Notes under the pieces: generated by a model
Database searches by the model: none
Told to the model about the DNA's origin: nothing
What the model saw: the letters and a program-made list of their open reading frames with translations, nothing else
Shown here: in pieces, positions 1 to 8,704 of the stretch
Layout: every line of letters starts with the position of its first letter
How positions within the stretch are numbered: position 1 is the first letter of the stretch
Assembly: GCF_902728235.1 (NCBI RefSeq)
Contig: NZ_CACVBO010000001.1
Location: 1,924,501 to 1,988,500, forward strand
Length of the DNA stretch: 64,000 bases
Origin: Lentimonas sp. CC4
GTDB lineage: Bacteria; Verrucomicrobiota; Verrucomicrobiia; Opitutales; Coraliomargaritaceae
Reading direction: 5' to 3'
Position numbers and translations under genes: made by a program

Positions 1-404
1 CGCCATTCTCCAGGCGGGATTTGACCACCGATGATCTCAGTGGGCTCAGTGTTGAAGTCGCTTTCAGAGGTGAATACAGTCTTAGTGGGTAGGGTGAGGT
101 GACTGAGGCTGTCAGTATCTGAATGTATCTGTATGAATTCCGATGAGATGTAGAGTGGACTTTTTTCTGGGGATAGTGTGTCAGTTGGAAAGGCGCTTTG
201 ATTCTCGAAGCGGCTTTTTAAATCCGCCATACTGGACTGTAATAGGCTTTCGGCGGCCTGTTTTGCTTCATTGTATACGATGGCCTTTTTGTTTAAGCGG
301 AACTCGGTGCTGACGAGTCCGATTACCGAGTAGATCCCGACTCCTATGACAGTCGCGATGATGAGGACTAGAATAAGGCTACTGCCTTGCTTGCGATTGT
401 TCAT
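1..404 (-). CDS. PilX-like minor pilin, partial (runs off left edge)
   Basis: The reading frame starts with ATG at 404 and stays open to the window edge, so only about 134 residues are visible. The start MNNRKQGSSLILVLIIATV is a short basic leader followed by a hydrophobic helix of about 20 residues, like the N-terminus of PilX-type pilus assembly proteins that lack the classical GFTLIE cleavage box. The next part (EAKQAAESLLQSS) is amphipathic, as in pilin alpha-1 helices. It lies 2 bp downstream of a prepilin gene on the same strand and is last of three visible pilin-like genes. Family assignment rests on N-terminal architecture and context only. Confidence 0.6.
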   Translation of the reverse strand, partial: MNNRKQGSSLILVLIIATVIGVGIYSVIGLVSTEFRLNKKAIVYNEAKQAAESLLQSSMADLKSRFENQSAFPTDTLSPEKSPLYISSEFIQIHSDTDSLSHLTLPTKTVFTSESDFNTEPTEIIGGQIPPGEW

Positions 405-406
405 GA

Positions 407-1072
407 TTATCCTCTCGGTGAGATGGTTAGATTGTAGGTGTTCGTGACTTCTTTGACCTTGTTGCCGTGGAGGATTTCCCCATTCACAATAAAGGTGCCA
501 TTGCCAAAGTTGCGGAACAGATTGCCGTCGGCGAGCCCCCGGGAAAGCTCTAATACGACATCAGAGGTATCATCACTGTCAGGGAAATGGGTTGCTAGAA
601 ATTGCTCAAAATGACTGATGCCGTTAGTGGTGTCGATGGACTGGGGCGTCGAAAAGGTTTTCTCTAGCCGATAGACGGGGCTCTCACCATTCTCATCCGG
701 CGATCTGAAGTATACCACTAGTTTTGTGTAATGCTTGTCGTCATCTTCGTCAGGGTAGGGGTCCATATGGACTAGAACCAGGCAGTCGCCTGTTAATCCA
801 CTTTCTTTTTGATCACTTTTGGTGTCACGATCCGAAGGGGCGAAGCTCTCATAGACATAGCCATGGTTGGCTCCTAGGGTTTCGTTGCTGATGCGTGTGG
901 TGAAGCTCCGCACATCGCTACTAATTAAAGACTTGTTAGTCGCCCAGAAGAGATCCTTTGTGCTGCTTAGCAAGAAAGAGGTGAGCGAGCCTAACACAAG
1001 GGTTAGAATAGTCGCGGCGACGATGACTTCAGTGAGTGTGAAGCCTTGTTTTTTTTTGAGGGTAGAGTTCAT
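407..1072 (-). CDS. Prepilin-type protein (PilW/pseudopilin-like)
   Basis: 221 residues. The leader MNSTLKKKQG is followed by FTLTEVIVAATILTLVLG, a clear type III (prepilin peptidase) signal with cleavage after Gly10, Phe at mature +1 and Glu at +5, then a hydrophobic helix of about 20 residues. The rest is a soluble domain of unknown fold. It probably acts as a minor pilin or pseudopilin in a type IV pilus or type II secretion-like fibre. It lies 4 bp downstream of another prepilin gene and 2 bp upstream of a PilX-like gene, so the three form one operon. Subtype is not resolved from sequence alone. Confidence 0.8.
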   Translation of the reverse strand: MNSTLKKKQGFTLTEVIVAATILTLVLGSLTSFLLSSTKDLFWATNKSLISSDVRSFTTRISNETLGANHGYVYESFAPSDRDTKSDQKESGLTGDCLVLVHMDPYPDEDDDKHYTKLVVYFRSPDENGESPVYRLEKTFSTPQSIDTTNGISHFEQFLATHFPDSDDTSDVVLELSRGLADGNLFRNFGNGTFIVNGEILHGNKVKEVTNTYNLTISPRG

Positions 1073-1076
1073 GTGG

Positions 1077-1604
1077 TCAAAAAGCCTTGATTGTGCTGCG
1101 TGCGTTGTGAACCGTGTAGGTGCGTGTTCGTCCGTTGCGCGGATGGTCGTAGGAATACTGAATGGATAACCAAAAACCTTCGTTGTTATCCATTTCTTGT
1201 ATGTCGGGGATGATCGTCACGTCTAAGGTCTTGGACACTGAACCTGTTGAGTTGGTTACGATTGGCACCTGTAGGAGGTTCGTTTCGCCGAGGAAAACAG
1301 TGTGTGGAGTGTTGTCTTCGATGATCATTTCGAAGGTCTCTTTACCTCCGCTCGTGGGCGGACTCTCGAGCAAACTTATGCTGGCACCTTTCATTTGCTC
1401 GATCGTGCTGATGGCGACCGTGAGTGCCGTGGCATCATACAAGTTGTCCTCGGCAGTCACTTTGCAAAAGAGCAACCCCTTCATGAACGCAAGTGCAAAT
1501 AGTGTGAAGAGAAACATGCTGCCCATGACTTCCACTAAAGTGAACGCGGCTACTCGAGAGGAGTTGGTCTTAGCGCTTAAGTGCGTGTTATCTGGAGAGT
1601 GCAT
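1077..1604 (-). CDS. Prepilin-type protein (PilV/pseudopilin-like)
   Basis: 175 residues. After an unusually long polar leader of about 20 residues comes AAFTLVEVMGSMFLFTLFAL, a prepilin cleavage and methylation motif with Ala rather than Gly at -1, followed by the hydrophobic alpha-1 helix. Ala is tolerated at this position by several prepilin peptidases. It is the first gene of the visible minor-pilin operon. Upstream (1605-2368) is a long non-coding stretch that should hold its promoter. Minor pilin of a type IV pilus or pseudopilin of a type II secretion-like apparatus. Confidence 0.75.
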   Translation of the reverse strand: MHSPDNTHLSAKTNSSRVAAFTLVEVMGSMFLFTLFALAFMKGLLFCKVTAEDNLYDATALTVAISTIEQMKGASISLLESPPTSGGKETFEMIIEDNTPHTVFLGETNLLQVPIVTNSTGSVSKTLDVTIIPDIQEMDNNEGFWLSIQYSYDHPRNGRTRTYTVHNARSTIKAF

Positions 1605-2368
1605 CGTCTGTTTCTTAGAAAACTCAGGGCATCGGATACACTAAGCAAAGTATGGTGAGTGTAATGATCGGTATGATAGTTCGTCTGCCTAAATAACAGA
1701 ATTGAACATGTCGTATGACTTACTTGGACTATTTAAGTGTTCGCAGAATTGGCTTGTATGGTGCTGCTAGTTGATATAATCGTTTAGCAACTATTATATG
1801 GCACGTGTCAATAAGCGCTGTAGCTTAATGGAGGGTAGGGCTTTGACTTTATTTTTTGACTACGTGGATGGACTTGGATCACCGTCTTGGGCTAGATTTA
1901 CCACTCGCGCGCCTTTGGTTGACTACTAGGTCTGCTACTGTTGGTGGCATTGATGAAGTCAACGGGGCATGTCGACGATCTGGTGCACTACATCGAGTGG
2001 CTTCTTGCTTTTTGATGTTTAGGGCTGATCCGAACCGGGTGAGGCGACCTTTGATCTAGATCATGGTTTCATTCGGCATTTGATGCAGTGGGGGAATGCT
2101 CTTGAGAGCATCGCTGTCGTATGCGGATTGGTGGGATGGTATGCGTGATTAGATTTGCCTTAAAACACCAGTCGGTATTTTAATGGGAAGGTCTGCGAAA
2201 CTTTTCTAGATACTTGTATATTATAGAAGTGGCCCCAGGCGTCTTTTTGGGGCTATAGGCTTTTTATGGTTCTGTCAGTTTCGGGATTTGCCTCAGTCCG
2301 CTTTGTCTCATTTTTACCCCCATTGATATTTAACTACGCACTTGTTGCTGACTCTCATTGTGAAATTT
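1605..2368. other. Long intergenic region between divergent operons
   Basis: About 760 bp without a credible gene, between the minus-strand pilin operon and the plus-strand DUF1549/DUF1553 gene. Short open frames here have no domain-like content. It holds a 10-bp palindrome GATCTAGATC near 2054, an A+T-rich stretch near 2210-2225 (TATATTATAG) that could be a -10 region for the downstream gene, and an imperfect GGCCCCA/TGGGGC hairpin near 2230-2255. I recognise no RNA gene. Confidence 0.5.
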
Positions 2369-3946
2369 ATGCGCTCAAGTCTTTCGACATTTTACATGCG
2401 TATGCTTTGTGTCGTCGGCCTGCTGTGCTGCGTGCATGCTCAGGGGGCGAAAGAGCAGATCGTCGAGCCGTATGAGTCGGGCAAGCCTGCTCAGATGACC
2501 GAGCTGGATCGCCTGTTGCAGTCGAGCCTGTCGGCGGCGGAGCTTCAGTTTGCTGCGAATTGCTCGGATGCCGTTTTTTTGCGGCGCGTGTATCTCGATG
2601 TCACGGGGAGTTTACCACCGGCTGATGGGGTGCAGCCCTTTCTGCAGGACCAGAGTGTGTCGAAACGTGCGGAGCTGATTGATGCGTTGCTGGCGAGTGA
2701 GGGGTATGCGGTGTATTGGGCGATGCGCTGGAGCGATCTGCTTCGAGTGAAGTCGGAGTTTCCGATCAACCTGTGGCCCAACGCGGCTCAAGCCTATCAT
2801 GAGTGGATTTATCAATCGTTGCGCGAGAATAAGCCCTATGATGTGTTTGCACGCGAGTTGTTGACCAGTAGTGGAAGCAATTTCAGGCGACCGGAGGTGA
2901 ATTTCTATCGGGCAGTGCAGGGGCAGGATGCTGCCTCGCTCGCACAGGCGGCGGCGTTGGCCTTTATGGGCACACGCTTGGAAAACTGGCCGGAGTCGGA
3001 GCGCCTCGAATTTGAGCAATTTTTCAGTCGTATCGCATTTAAGCCGACGGCGGAGTGGAAGGAAGAGATCGTGTATGTTGATCCTGAGCCGTTTACCGAG
3101 CTCGCTCTGGTCACGCCGGATGGCGAGGCGATTCAGATGCCAGCCACGGGCGATCCGCGCGAGGTGTTTGCGGATTGGTTAATCCAGCCGCAGAACGCAT
3201 GGTTCGCGCGTAATATGGTGAACCGGCAGTGGGCCTGGTTGATGGGGCGCGGGATGATTCATGAGCCGGATGATATCCGTGCGGATAACTTGCCGACGCA
3301 TCCCGAGCTGCTCGGCTACTTAGAGCGTGAGTTGGTCGAGTCGGGATACGATATGAAGCATGTCTTACGTGTGATTCTAAATTCTCGAGCCTATCAACAG
3401 TCCTCGTTGCCGAGTGGCGATCCTGTCTCGGCAGCGGAGCACTTTGCCTGCTATCCTGTGCGCCGCTTGGATGCTGAAGTGCTGGCGGATGTGCTCTGTG
3501 GATTGACGGGGACGGAAGAGACCTATGTGAGTATGATCCCCGAACCGTTTACTTACATCCCCAGTGATACGCGCACGATAGCGATTGCGGATGGCAGTAT
3601 TAGTAGCCCGTTTTTACAACTGTTTGGCCGACCTTCGCGTGATACGGGTTTGTTTGCGGAGCGGGATTCTTCAATGACTGATAAGCAGGCACTGCACATG
3701 CTGAACTCTTCGCATGTCTTGAAAAAAATTAATAAGTCGACGTGGATTCGACAGGTGTCGAAGGGGACGCTGGATCGTGAGAAATTGACGCCGCTGTATC
3801 TTGCATTTTACGGGCGCAAGCCAATGGATGCGGAAGTGCGTATTGCTCAACAATATTGTGCGGGGAAGGGCAAAAAACGTTGGGCCGCGACTCAGGATCT
3901 AATCTGGGCGATGATGAACTCGAAAGAATTTCTGTATAATCACTAG
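2369..3946 (+). CDS. Secreted DUF1549/DUF1553 protein (short form)
   Basis: About 525 residues. The N-terminus has a basic stretch and a hydrophobic run (MLCVVGLLCCVHAQG), consistent with a signal peptide; ATG 2369 was preferred over the TTG at 2342, and ATG 2396 is possible. Residues near 45-210 resemble DUF1549 (FLRRVYLDVTGSLPP, then ELIDALLAS). The later part resembles DUF1553 (NRQWAWLMGRGMIHEPDDI; LRVILNSRAYQQSS; MLNSSHV). Unlike most planctomycete/verrucomicrobial relatives it lacks an N-terminal cytochrome c domain and is roughly half their length. The next gene encodes DUF1501, the usual partner. Biochemical role is unknown; likely periplasmic. Confidence 0.85.
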   Translation: MRSSLSTFYMRMLCVVGLLCCVHAQGAKEQIVEPYESGKPAQMTELDRLLQSSLSAAELQFAANCSDAVFLRRVYLDVTGSLPPADGVQPFLQDQSVSKRAELIDALLASEGYAVYWAMRWSDLLRVKSEFPINLWPNAAQAYHEWIYQSLRENKPYDVFARELLTSSGSNFRRPEVNFYRAVQGQDAASLAQAAALAFMGTRLENWPESERLEFEQFFSRIAFKPTAEWKEEIVYVDPEPFTELALVTPDGEAIQMPATGDPREVFADWLIQPQNAWFARNMVNRQWAWLMGRGMIHEPDDIRADNLPTHPELLGYLERELVESGYDMKHVLRVILNSRAYQQSSLPSGDPVSAAEHFACYPVRRLDAEVLADVLCGLTGTEETYVSMIPEPFTYIPSDTRTIAIADGSISSPFLQLFGRPSRDTGLFAERDSSMTDKQALHMLNSSHVLKKINKSTWIRQVSKGTLDREKLTPLYLAFYGRKPMDAEVRIAQQYCAGKGKKRWAATQDLIWAMMNSKEFLYNH

Positions 3947-3957
3947 GAGGCGCTGTT

Positions 3958-5304
3958 ATGAAATATAGTTACGAAACTCTGACACGTCGCGAAGCAATAC
4001 AGCGTGGGCTCCTCTATGCTGCCGGAGCCGCGGGGTTGAGTCGCCTGCCGCTGTCGGCGATCACTACGCCGAATCAGATTAAGCCGCGGGCCAAAGCAGT
4101 GATCCAGATCTGGCTCTGGGGTGGCCCTGCGCATTTGGATACCTTTGATCCAAAGCCGGAAGCGGGGGCGGATTACTGTGGCCCGTTTGCGGATCCGATC
4201 GAGACGAATGTCTCGGGGATGCGGATCAATCAACTCATGCCACAGCTCGCGCAGCAGGCGGATAAATACAGTCTAATTCGTGGCATGACGCATGGTGTGA
4301 ATGCGCACGAAACGGCGTCTTACCTGACGCAGACTGGCCATATGCCGAGCCGCTATGTGCACCCGACGATGGGTGCAGTGGTGAATTATTTTAAAGGTGA
4401 GCGTGTCGGTTACGATGGAGTCGTGCCGCCGTATGTGGTGCTGACTCGTCCGCAGGGGCGCTTTTCAGAATCAGGCTTTCTGGGCTCGCAGTATCAACCG
4501 TTCTCAACGGGCGGCGACCCGAATAAGGAGGTGTTTGCCGTAGAGGGCATCGTGGCCGAAGGGATCTCAGATAAGCGACAGGCCGCGCGTCGTCAGCTTC
4601 TCGGGCAGATGGATCTGTTGGGACGGAACCTGGGCGAGTGTGTGGAGTTTCAGCAGTATGATTCAGCTCAAGCGGAGGCGTATCAATTAATCCTCGGTGA
4701 ATCGCGTGGCATTTTTAATTTAGGCCAAGAGGATGATGTGATTCGTGAACGCTATGGTCGCAACAACTTCGGACAAAGCTGTCTGATGGCGCGGCGCTTA
4801 GTGGAGAATGGCGTGCCTTACGTGACGATTAATTATCGAGGATGGGACACGCACAAGGGGCACTTTAATTTAATGAATCGGATGCTTCCGGAACTGGACC
4901 AAGGCGTAGCGAATTTACTGCAGGATCTCTCAGCTCGTGGTTTGCTGGATAGCACGATTGTTTGGGTCGGTGGTGAATTTGGGCGCACGCCTAAGGTGCA
5001 GTGGGAGCCGCCTTGGAGTGGTGGCCGTGGGCATTTTGGAAATTGTTTCTCGACGATGATTGCTGGCGGCGGTTTTGCGGGTGGCAATGTGGTCGGCGAG
5101 TCCGATGCGCGTGGCGAAGAAGTGAGCGATCGTCCCGTTTATCCGGTCGATCTACTTGGCAGTATGTATGAGTTGATGGGGATCGACCCTGAGGCGAAAT
5201 TGCCGAACCCGCATGATGTTGAGATGACTGTGCTTGCGAAGGAATCGGATCAGTCAGTCAAGCGTGCGGGGCTTCTGCGAGAAATCATGCCCAGCGTGTC
5301 GTAA
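3958..5304 (+). CDS. DUF1501 family protein with Tat signal
   Basis: 448 residues. An AGGAGG ribosome-binding site overlapping the stop codon of the upstream gene lies 7 bp before ATG 3958, giving tight coupling. The N-terminus TRREAIQRGLLYAAGAAG is a twin-arginine signal. DUF1501 (alkaline phosphatase/sulfatase-like fold) marks follow: LWGGPAHLDTFDPKP near residue 50, GWDTHKGHFN, WVGGEFGRTPK and GRGHFGNCFSTMIAGGG near the C-terminus. DUF1501 and DUF1549/DUF1553 genes are regularly paired in planctomycetes and verrucomicrobia; the substrate is unknown, but folded export with a metal cofactor fits the Tat signal. Confidence 0.9.
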   Translation: MKYSYETLTRREAIQRGLLYAAGAAGLSRLPLSAITTPNQIKPRAKAVIQIWLWGGPAHLDTFDPKPEAGADYCGPFADPIETNVSGMRINQLMPQLAQQADKYSLIRGMTHGVNAHETASYLTQTGHMPSRYVHPTMGAVVNYFKGERVGYDGVVPPYVVLTRPQGRFSESGFLGSQYQPFSTGGDPNKEVFAVEGIVAEGISDKRQAARRQLLGQMDLLGRNLGECVEFQQYDSAQAEAYQLILGESRGIFNLGQEDDVIRERYGRNNFGQSCLMARRLVENGVPYVTINYRGWDTHKGHFNLMNRMLPELDQGVANLLQDLSARGLLDSTIVWVGGEFGRTPKVQWEPPWSGGRGHFGNCFSTMIAGGGFAGGNVVGESDARGEEVSDRPVYPVDLLGSMYELMGIDPEAKLPNPHDVEMTVLAKESDQSVKRAGLLREIMPSVS

Positions 5305-5308
5305 TCAG

Positions 5309-7507
5309 ATGAATACGATACGGTCACTTTTTCTTTTCTTGGTGCTATTGCCTTTCGGGGTATTCGCTCAGCAGGCCCAGACCAATGCGTATCTCGGCTA
5401 TGCGTATCCTTCTGGCGGGCAGGTCGGGGAGACATTTCGAGTGTTGTTGGGCGGGCGGTATCTCAATGGTGCGCAGTCTGTAATCGTGAGCGGCGAAGGG
5501 GTGGAGGTGAAGGTCGTTCAACACTATGGCGCGCTTCGAAATCTGAACGGTGGGCGTAAGACGATACTCAAGATGTCTATCGCTAAGCGAGAGTTCGAAC
5601 TGACTGGTAAGGCGATTCCGAAATATATCATTAAATCCTATGAGAAGCTGACTCCTGCCGAGCTTGAGAAAGACAAGATGCCACCGAGTGCCGTGTTCGA
5701 TGGTATCGAGCAGATGGATGAGCAGGAGCTGTTGGCATTGAAGGCGTATCTGGACACATTTAACTTGCGGCAGTATAATGCGCAGATCGCTGAGCAGGTT
5801 GCCCTTGAGGTGACGATTGCTGCGGATGCATCGCTAGGCTATCGGGAGATGCGTATCCTCTCGAAGTCCGGGCTGAGTAATCCGATTCGTTTTCAAGTGA
5901 GTCGTGTGTCTGAATTTTTCGAGCGTGAGCCGAATGACGATGCCAGCTCATACTCCAGCTCTGCGCTTGTGGAACAGTTGCCTGCTGTGATCAACGGGCA
6001 GGTGATGCCTGGCGATGTGGATCGTTTTTTGTTTCACTTTGAACCAGGGCAACGCGTCTGCTTCGATTTGATGGCGCGCCGATTGATACCGTATGTGGCT
6101 GATGCCGTGCCTGGCTGGTTTCAAGCCACGTTGGCCATATTCGATCAGAATGGCACACGACTGGCCTATGTGGACGATACCTATGGCGACCCGGACCCTC
6201 GGCTCGACTTTACGTTTACACGTGGTGGCACGTATTTGGTCGAGGTGCGTGATGCGATTTATCGCGGACGCGAGAATTTCGTGTATCGACTATTTGTCTC
6301 CAGCAATCCGCTCCCTGAAAATACGCTGCAGCATACGGACGTCGATTATAAGGCAAAGCCGTTGCCGTTGCTGAAAGAAGACGAGCCGAATTACACCCCC
6401 CTCAATGCAGATACTGTGAGTCTGCCGCAAATGGTGGTTGGGCGAATCGATGAGCCGGGCGATGTCGATCTGTATGCTTTTAATGGGCGGGCGGGCGAGA
6501 CTTTGATCGCTAAAGTCGAGGCGCGCTATTTTGACTCGCCGATGGATTCATTGCTACGCCTGTTCAGCCCGCACGGTGAGATGTTGGCGTTGAATGATGA
6601 TCATGTGGATAAGCGTAAGCACTTGCATCTGGGGCCAGGTTTGATGACGCACTATGCAGACTCGTATTTGTCGTATGAGTTACCCGAAGATGGACGGTAT
6701 TTGATCTCGATCGAGGATGTGCAACGTAATGGTGGAACCGCTTATAAATATCGCTTGCGTCTTTCGAATCCGATTCCGGACTTTGAAGCACGTGTTTCGC
6801 CATCGAGTCTCAATGTTCGGCCGACAGGTTACACCCCGTTGCGCTTCTATGTGAATCGGATGGACGGCTTTGATGGGGCGGTTGAATTTCGCTTAGTGGA
6901 TCCGCCCGAAGGTATGTATTTAAACCATGCTCGTGTCGAGTCTGGGCAAAATGAAGTGTGGGCGACCTTGGAGTGGCATGGTGGGGCTAAATTGAAGTTA
7001 GAGAAATTCCAGCTGGAGAAATTACAGATCGAGGCTGTCGCTGGATCTGAAGATCGAACGGTTAGCCGACTGGCTGTCCCTGCGGATAATAGCATGCAGG
7101 CCTTTCTCTGGCGGCACTTGTTGCCAGCTCAAGAGCTCTATGCGTTATCGTTTTCGAACTACCAACGACTGGTATTTGCGCCAGATGTCGTGAAGGTGTC
7201 GATTGACTTTTCTGCGGGTCAAACTGTGAGTGTCGTGCTTCCAGTCTCGCGTATGCCCAATAAGGCCAAGTTGATTAAATTCCGACTGTTGCAGGCGCCT
7301 GAAGGAGTGACGCTGTCTGAGTCTGGTATCGAGGAAGATGGTATTCATCTACAGTTTAAGTGTGCGGAAGCACTCGCTATAGTAGGCTCTAAGGGGAACT
7401 TAATCGTTGAGGTGGTTGATAGTCGTTCGAATCAAAAAACGAAGAAGACTTCCAACTATTCGATCGGCGTGTTACCAGCGATACCGTATCAAATTTCTAA
7501 ACCATGA
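5309..7507 (+). CDS. Secreted protein with two PPC-type domains
   Basis: About 732 residues from ATG 5309, 4 bp after the DUF1501 stop; an in-frame upstream start at 5234 would overlap that gene and bury the signal peptide. The signal peptide is MNTIRSLFLFLVLLPFGVFA. An early YPSGGQVGETFRVLLGG region resembles an IPT/TIG-like start. Two bacterial pre-peptidase C-terminal (PPC) domains begin at EPNDDASS and EPNYTPLN, each with GDVDRF/GDVDLY and a later G-TY-LVEV or GRYLISIED strand. Similar PPC proteins accompany DUF1549/DUF1501 genes in relatives. Probably a periplasmic or surface binding partner; no catalytic motif seen. Confidence 0.85.
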   Translation: MNTIRSLFLFLVLLPFGVFAQQAQTNAYLGYAYPSGGQVGETFRVLLGGRYLNGAQSVIVSGEGVEVKVVQHYGALRNLNGGRKTILKMSIAKREFELTGKAIPKYIIKSYEKLTPAELEKDKMPPSAVFDGIEQMDEQELLALKAYLDTFNLRQYNAQIAEQVALEVTIAADASLGYREMRILSKSGLSNPIRFQVSRVSEFFEREPNDDASSYSSSALVEQLPAVINGQVMPGDVDRFLFHFEPGQRVCFDLMARRLIPYVADAVPGWFQATLAIFDQNGTRLAYVDDTYGDPDPRLDFTFTRGGTYLVEVRDAIYRGRENFVYRLFVSSNPLPENTLQHTDVDYKAKPLPLLKEDEPNYTPLNADTVSLPQMVVGRIDEPGDVDLYAFNGRAGETLIAKVEARYFDSPMDSLLRLFSPHGEMLALNDDHVDKRKHLHLGPGLMTHYADSYLSYELPEDGRYLISIEDVQRNGGTAYKYRLRLSNPIPDFEARVSPSSLNVRPTGYTPLRFYVNRMDGFDGAVEFRLVDPPEGMYLNHARVESGQNEVWATLEWHGGAKLKLEKFQLEKLQIEAVAGSEDRTVSRLAVPADNSMQAFLWRHLLPAQELYALSFSNYQRLVFAPDVVKVSIDFSAGQTVSVVLPVSRMPNKAKLIKFRLLQAPEGVTLSESGIEEDGIHLQFKCAEALAIVGSKGNLIVEVVDSRSNQKTKKTSNYSIGVLPAIPYQISKP

Positions 7508-8697
7508 AAACGCTCCATCCGCTCCAATTAGTGAAAGCATCGATTCCGTATACTTCAGACGAGGCCTTGATCCACGCTGCATCGTTCATTGGACGAGGTG
7601 GGCTGACGGAATATCATTTAATGATTCAGCCTAACCTGAGTGGCAATTTTGAGTTGCAGCTGGAACGTGTTGCAGAGGCATATGCGTATGCACTTTCGCA
7701 CTTAGGACTCGATCCAGACGGAGCCGTGCTGCGGCGTTTTTTCTGTAGTGATCCTGCCAATCAGCAAGCGATCTTGGAGGGGCACCCATTGGCAGATCTT
7801 GAAGCGCCATGCGTGGCGTCATTCGTTGGGCAACCGCCGTTGACTGGTGGCAAAGTCGCGCTCTGGGCCTATCATGTGCAGTCGACCGACGGTGATTTGC
7901 GCAAGCGTCGAACGGGCAACACGCTAGCGTGGGAGCGTGGAGCGCTAACGCATTATTGGACAACGAATCTCGTCGATGCCACTGCGTCAGATTCGTATGC
8001 GCAGACGCATACCATCTTCGAAGACTATGTGAGTTTCTTGGAGCAACGTAAGATGACGCTCGCGCTCAATGTCGTGCGCACATGGTTGTATGTGCGCGAT
8101 GTGGATTCGAATTATGAGGGCTTGGTCGATGCGCGCCGTGAATTATTTCTGGAGCATGGCTTAACGCCACAAACGAACTATATCGCCAGCACCGGTATTG
8201 AAGGCCGCTCGGCGCAGGCCGCAGTGAAGGTGTCGATGGATGCGTATGCTGTGGCAGGATTGCTGCCTGAGCAGATCCGTTTCTTGCAGGCGCCAGACCA
8301 CCTCGGCCCGACGCACCTGTATGGGGTGAGCTTCGAGCGTGCGACGGCGACGCGTTATCGTGACCGCCAGCACATTTATATTTCTGGAACCGCGAGTATT
8401 AATCCCGCAGGCGAAATACTGCACGAAGGCGACGTGCTCGGTCAGTTGAGCCGAACACTTCTAAATATCGAAGCGTTGCTGCAGGATACGTCGGCCGATT
8501 TGGATGCGGTCGCACACTTTATCGTGTATCTGCGCGACCCCGATGATGCCGAACGAGTCAACGCCGTCTTAAAAGCGCGCTTCCCCGATACACCAATGGT
8601 CGTGGTCTGGGCACCCGTGTGTCGTCCTGGTTGGTTGATCGAGATCGAAGCCATCGCGATCACCGGGTATGAGGATGAGGCGTTGCCAGTGTATTGA
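7504..8697 (+). CDS. Chorismatase/RidA-fold protein
   Basis: 397 residues with no signal peptide, so cytoplasmic. Its ATG overlaps the TGA of the upstream PPC gene (ATGA), implying translational coupling. The layout matches FkbO/Hyg5/XanB2-type chorismatases (two YjgF/RidA-like halves): a mid-protein VVRTWLYVRDVDSNYEGL, then NYIASTGIEGRS, HIYISGTASINPAGE, GDVLGQLSRTLLNIEALL and a terminal CRPGWLIEIEAIA that supplies the conserved Arg and Glu of RidA-like pockets. Chorismatases convert chorismate to hydroxybenzoates or dihydroxy derivatives. Whether this one does is untested; a generic RidA-like hydrolase is the alternative. Coupling to exported DUF1549/DUF1501 proteins is unusual. Confidence 0.7.
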   Translation: MKTLHPLQLVKASIPYTSDEALIHAASFIGRGGLTEYHLMIQPNLSGNFELQLERVAEAYAYALSHLGLDPDGAVLRRFFCSDPANQQAILEGHPLADLEAPCVASFVGQPPLTGGKVALWAYHVQSTDGDLRKRRTGNTLAWERGALTHYWTTNLVDATASDSYAQTHTIFEDYVSFLEQRKMTLALNVVRTWLYVRDVDSNYEGLVDARRELFLEHGLTPQTNYIASTGIEGRSAQAAVKVSMDAYAVAGLLPEQIRFLQAPDHLGPTHLYGVSFERATATRYRDRQHIYISGTASINPAGEILHEGDVLGQLSRTLLNIEALLQDTSADLDAVAHFIVYLRDPDDAERVNAVLKARFPDTPMVVVWAPVCRPGWLIEIEAIAITGYEDEALPVY

Positions 8698-8704
8698 GCT
8701 AGTG

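Noticed and set aside
1856-2059. 67-residue frame in the long intergenic region
   Set aside because: No ribosome-binding site, no domain-like composition and no neighbour context.
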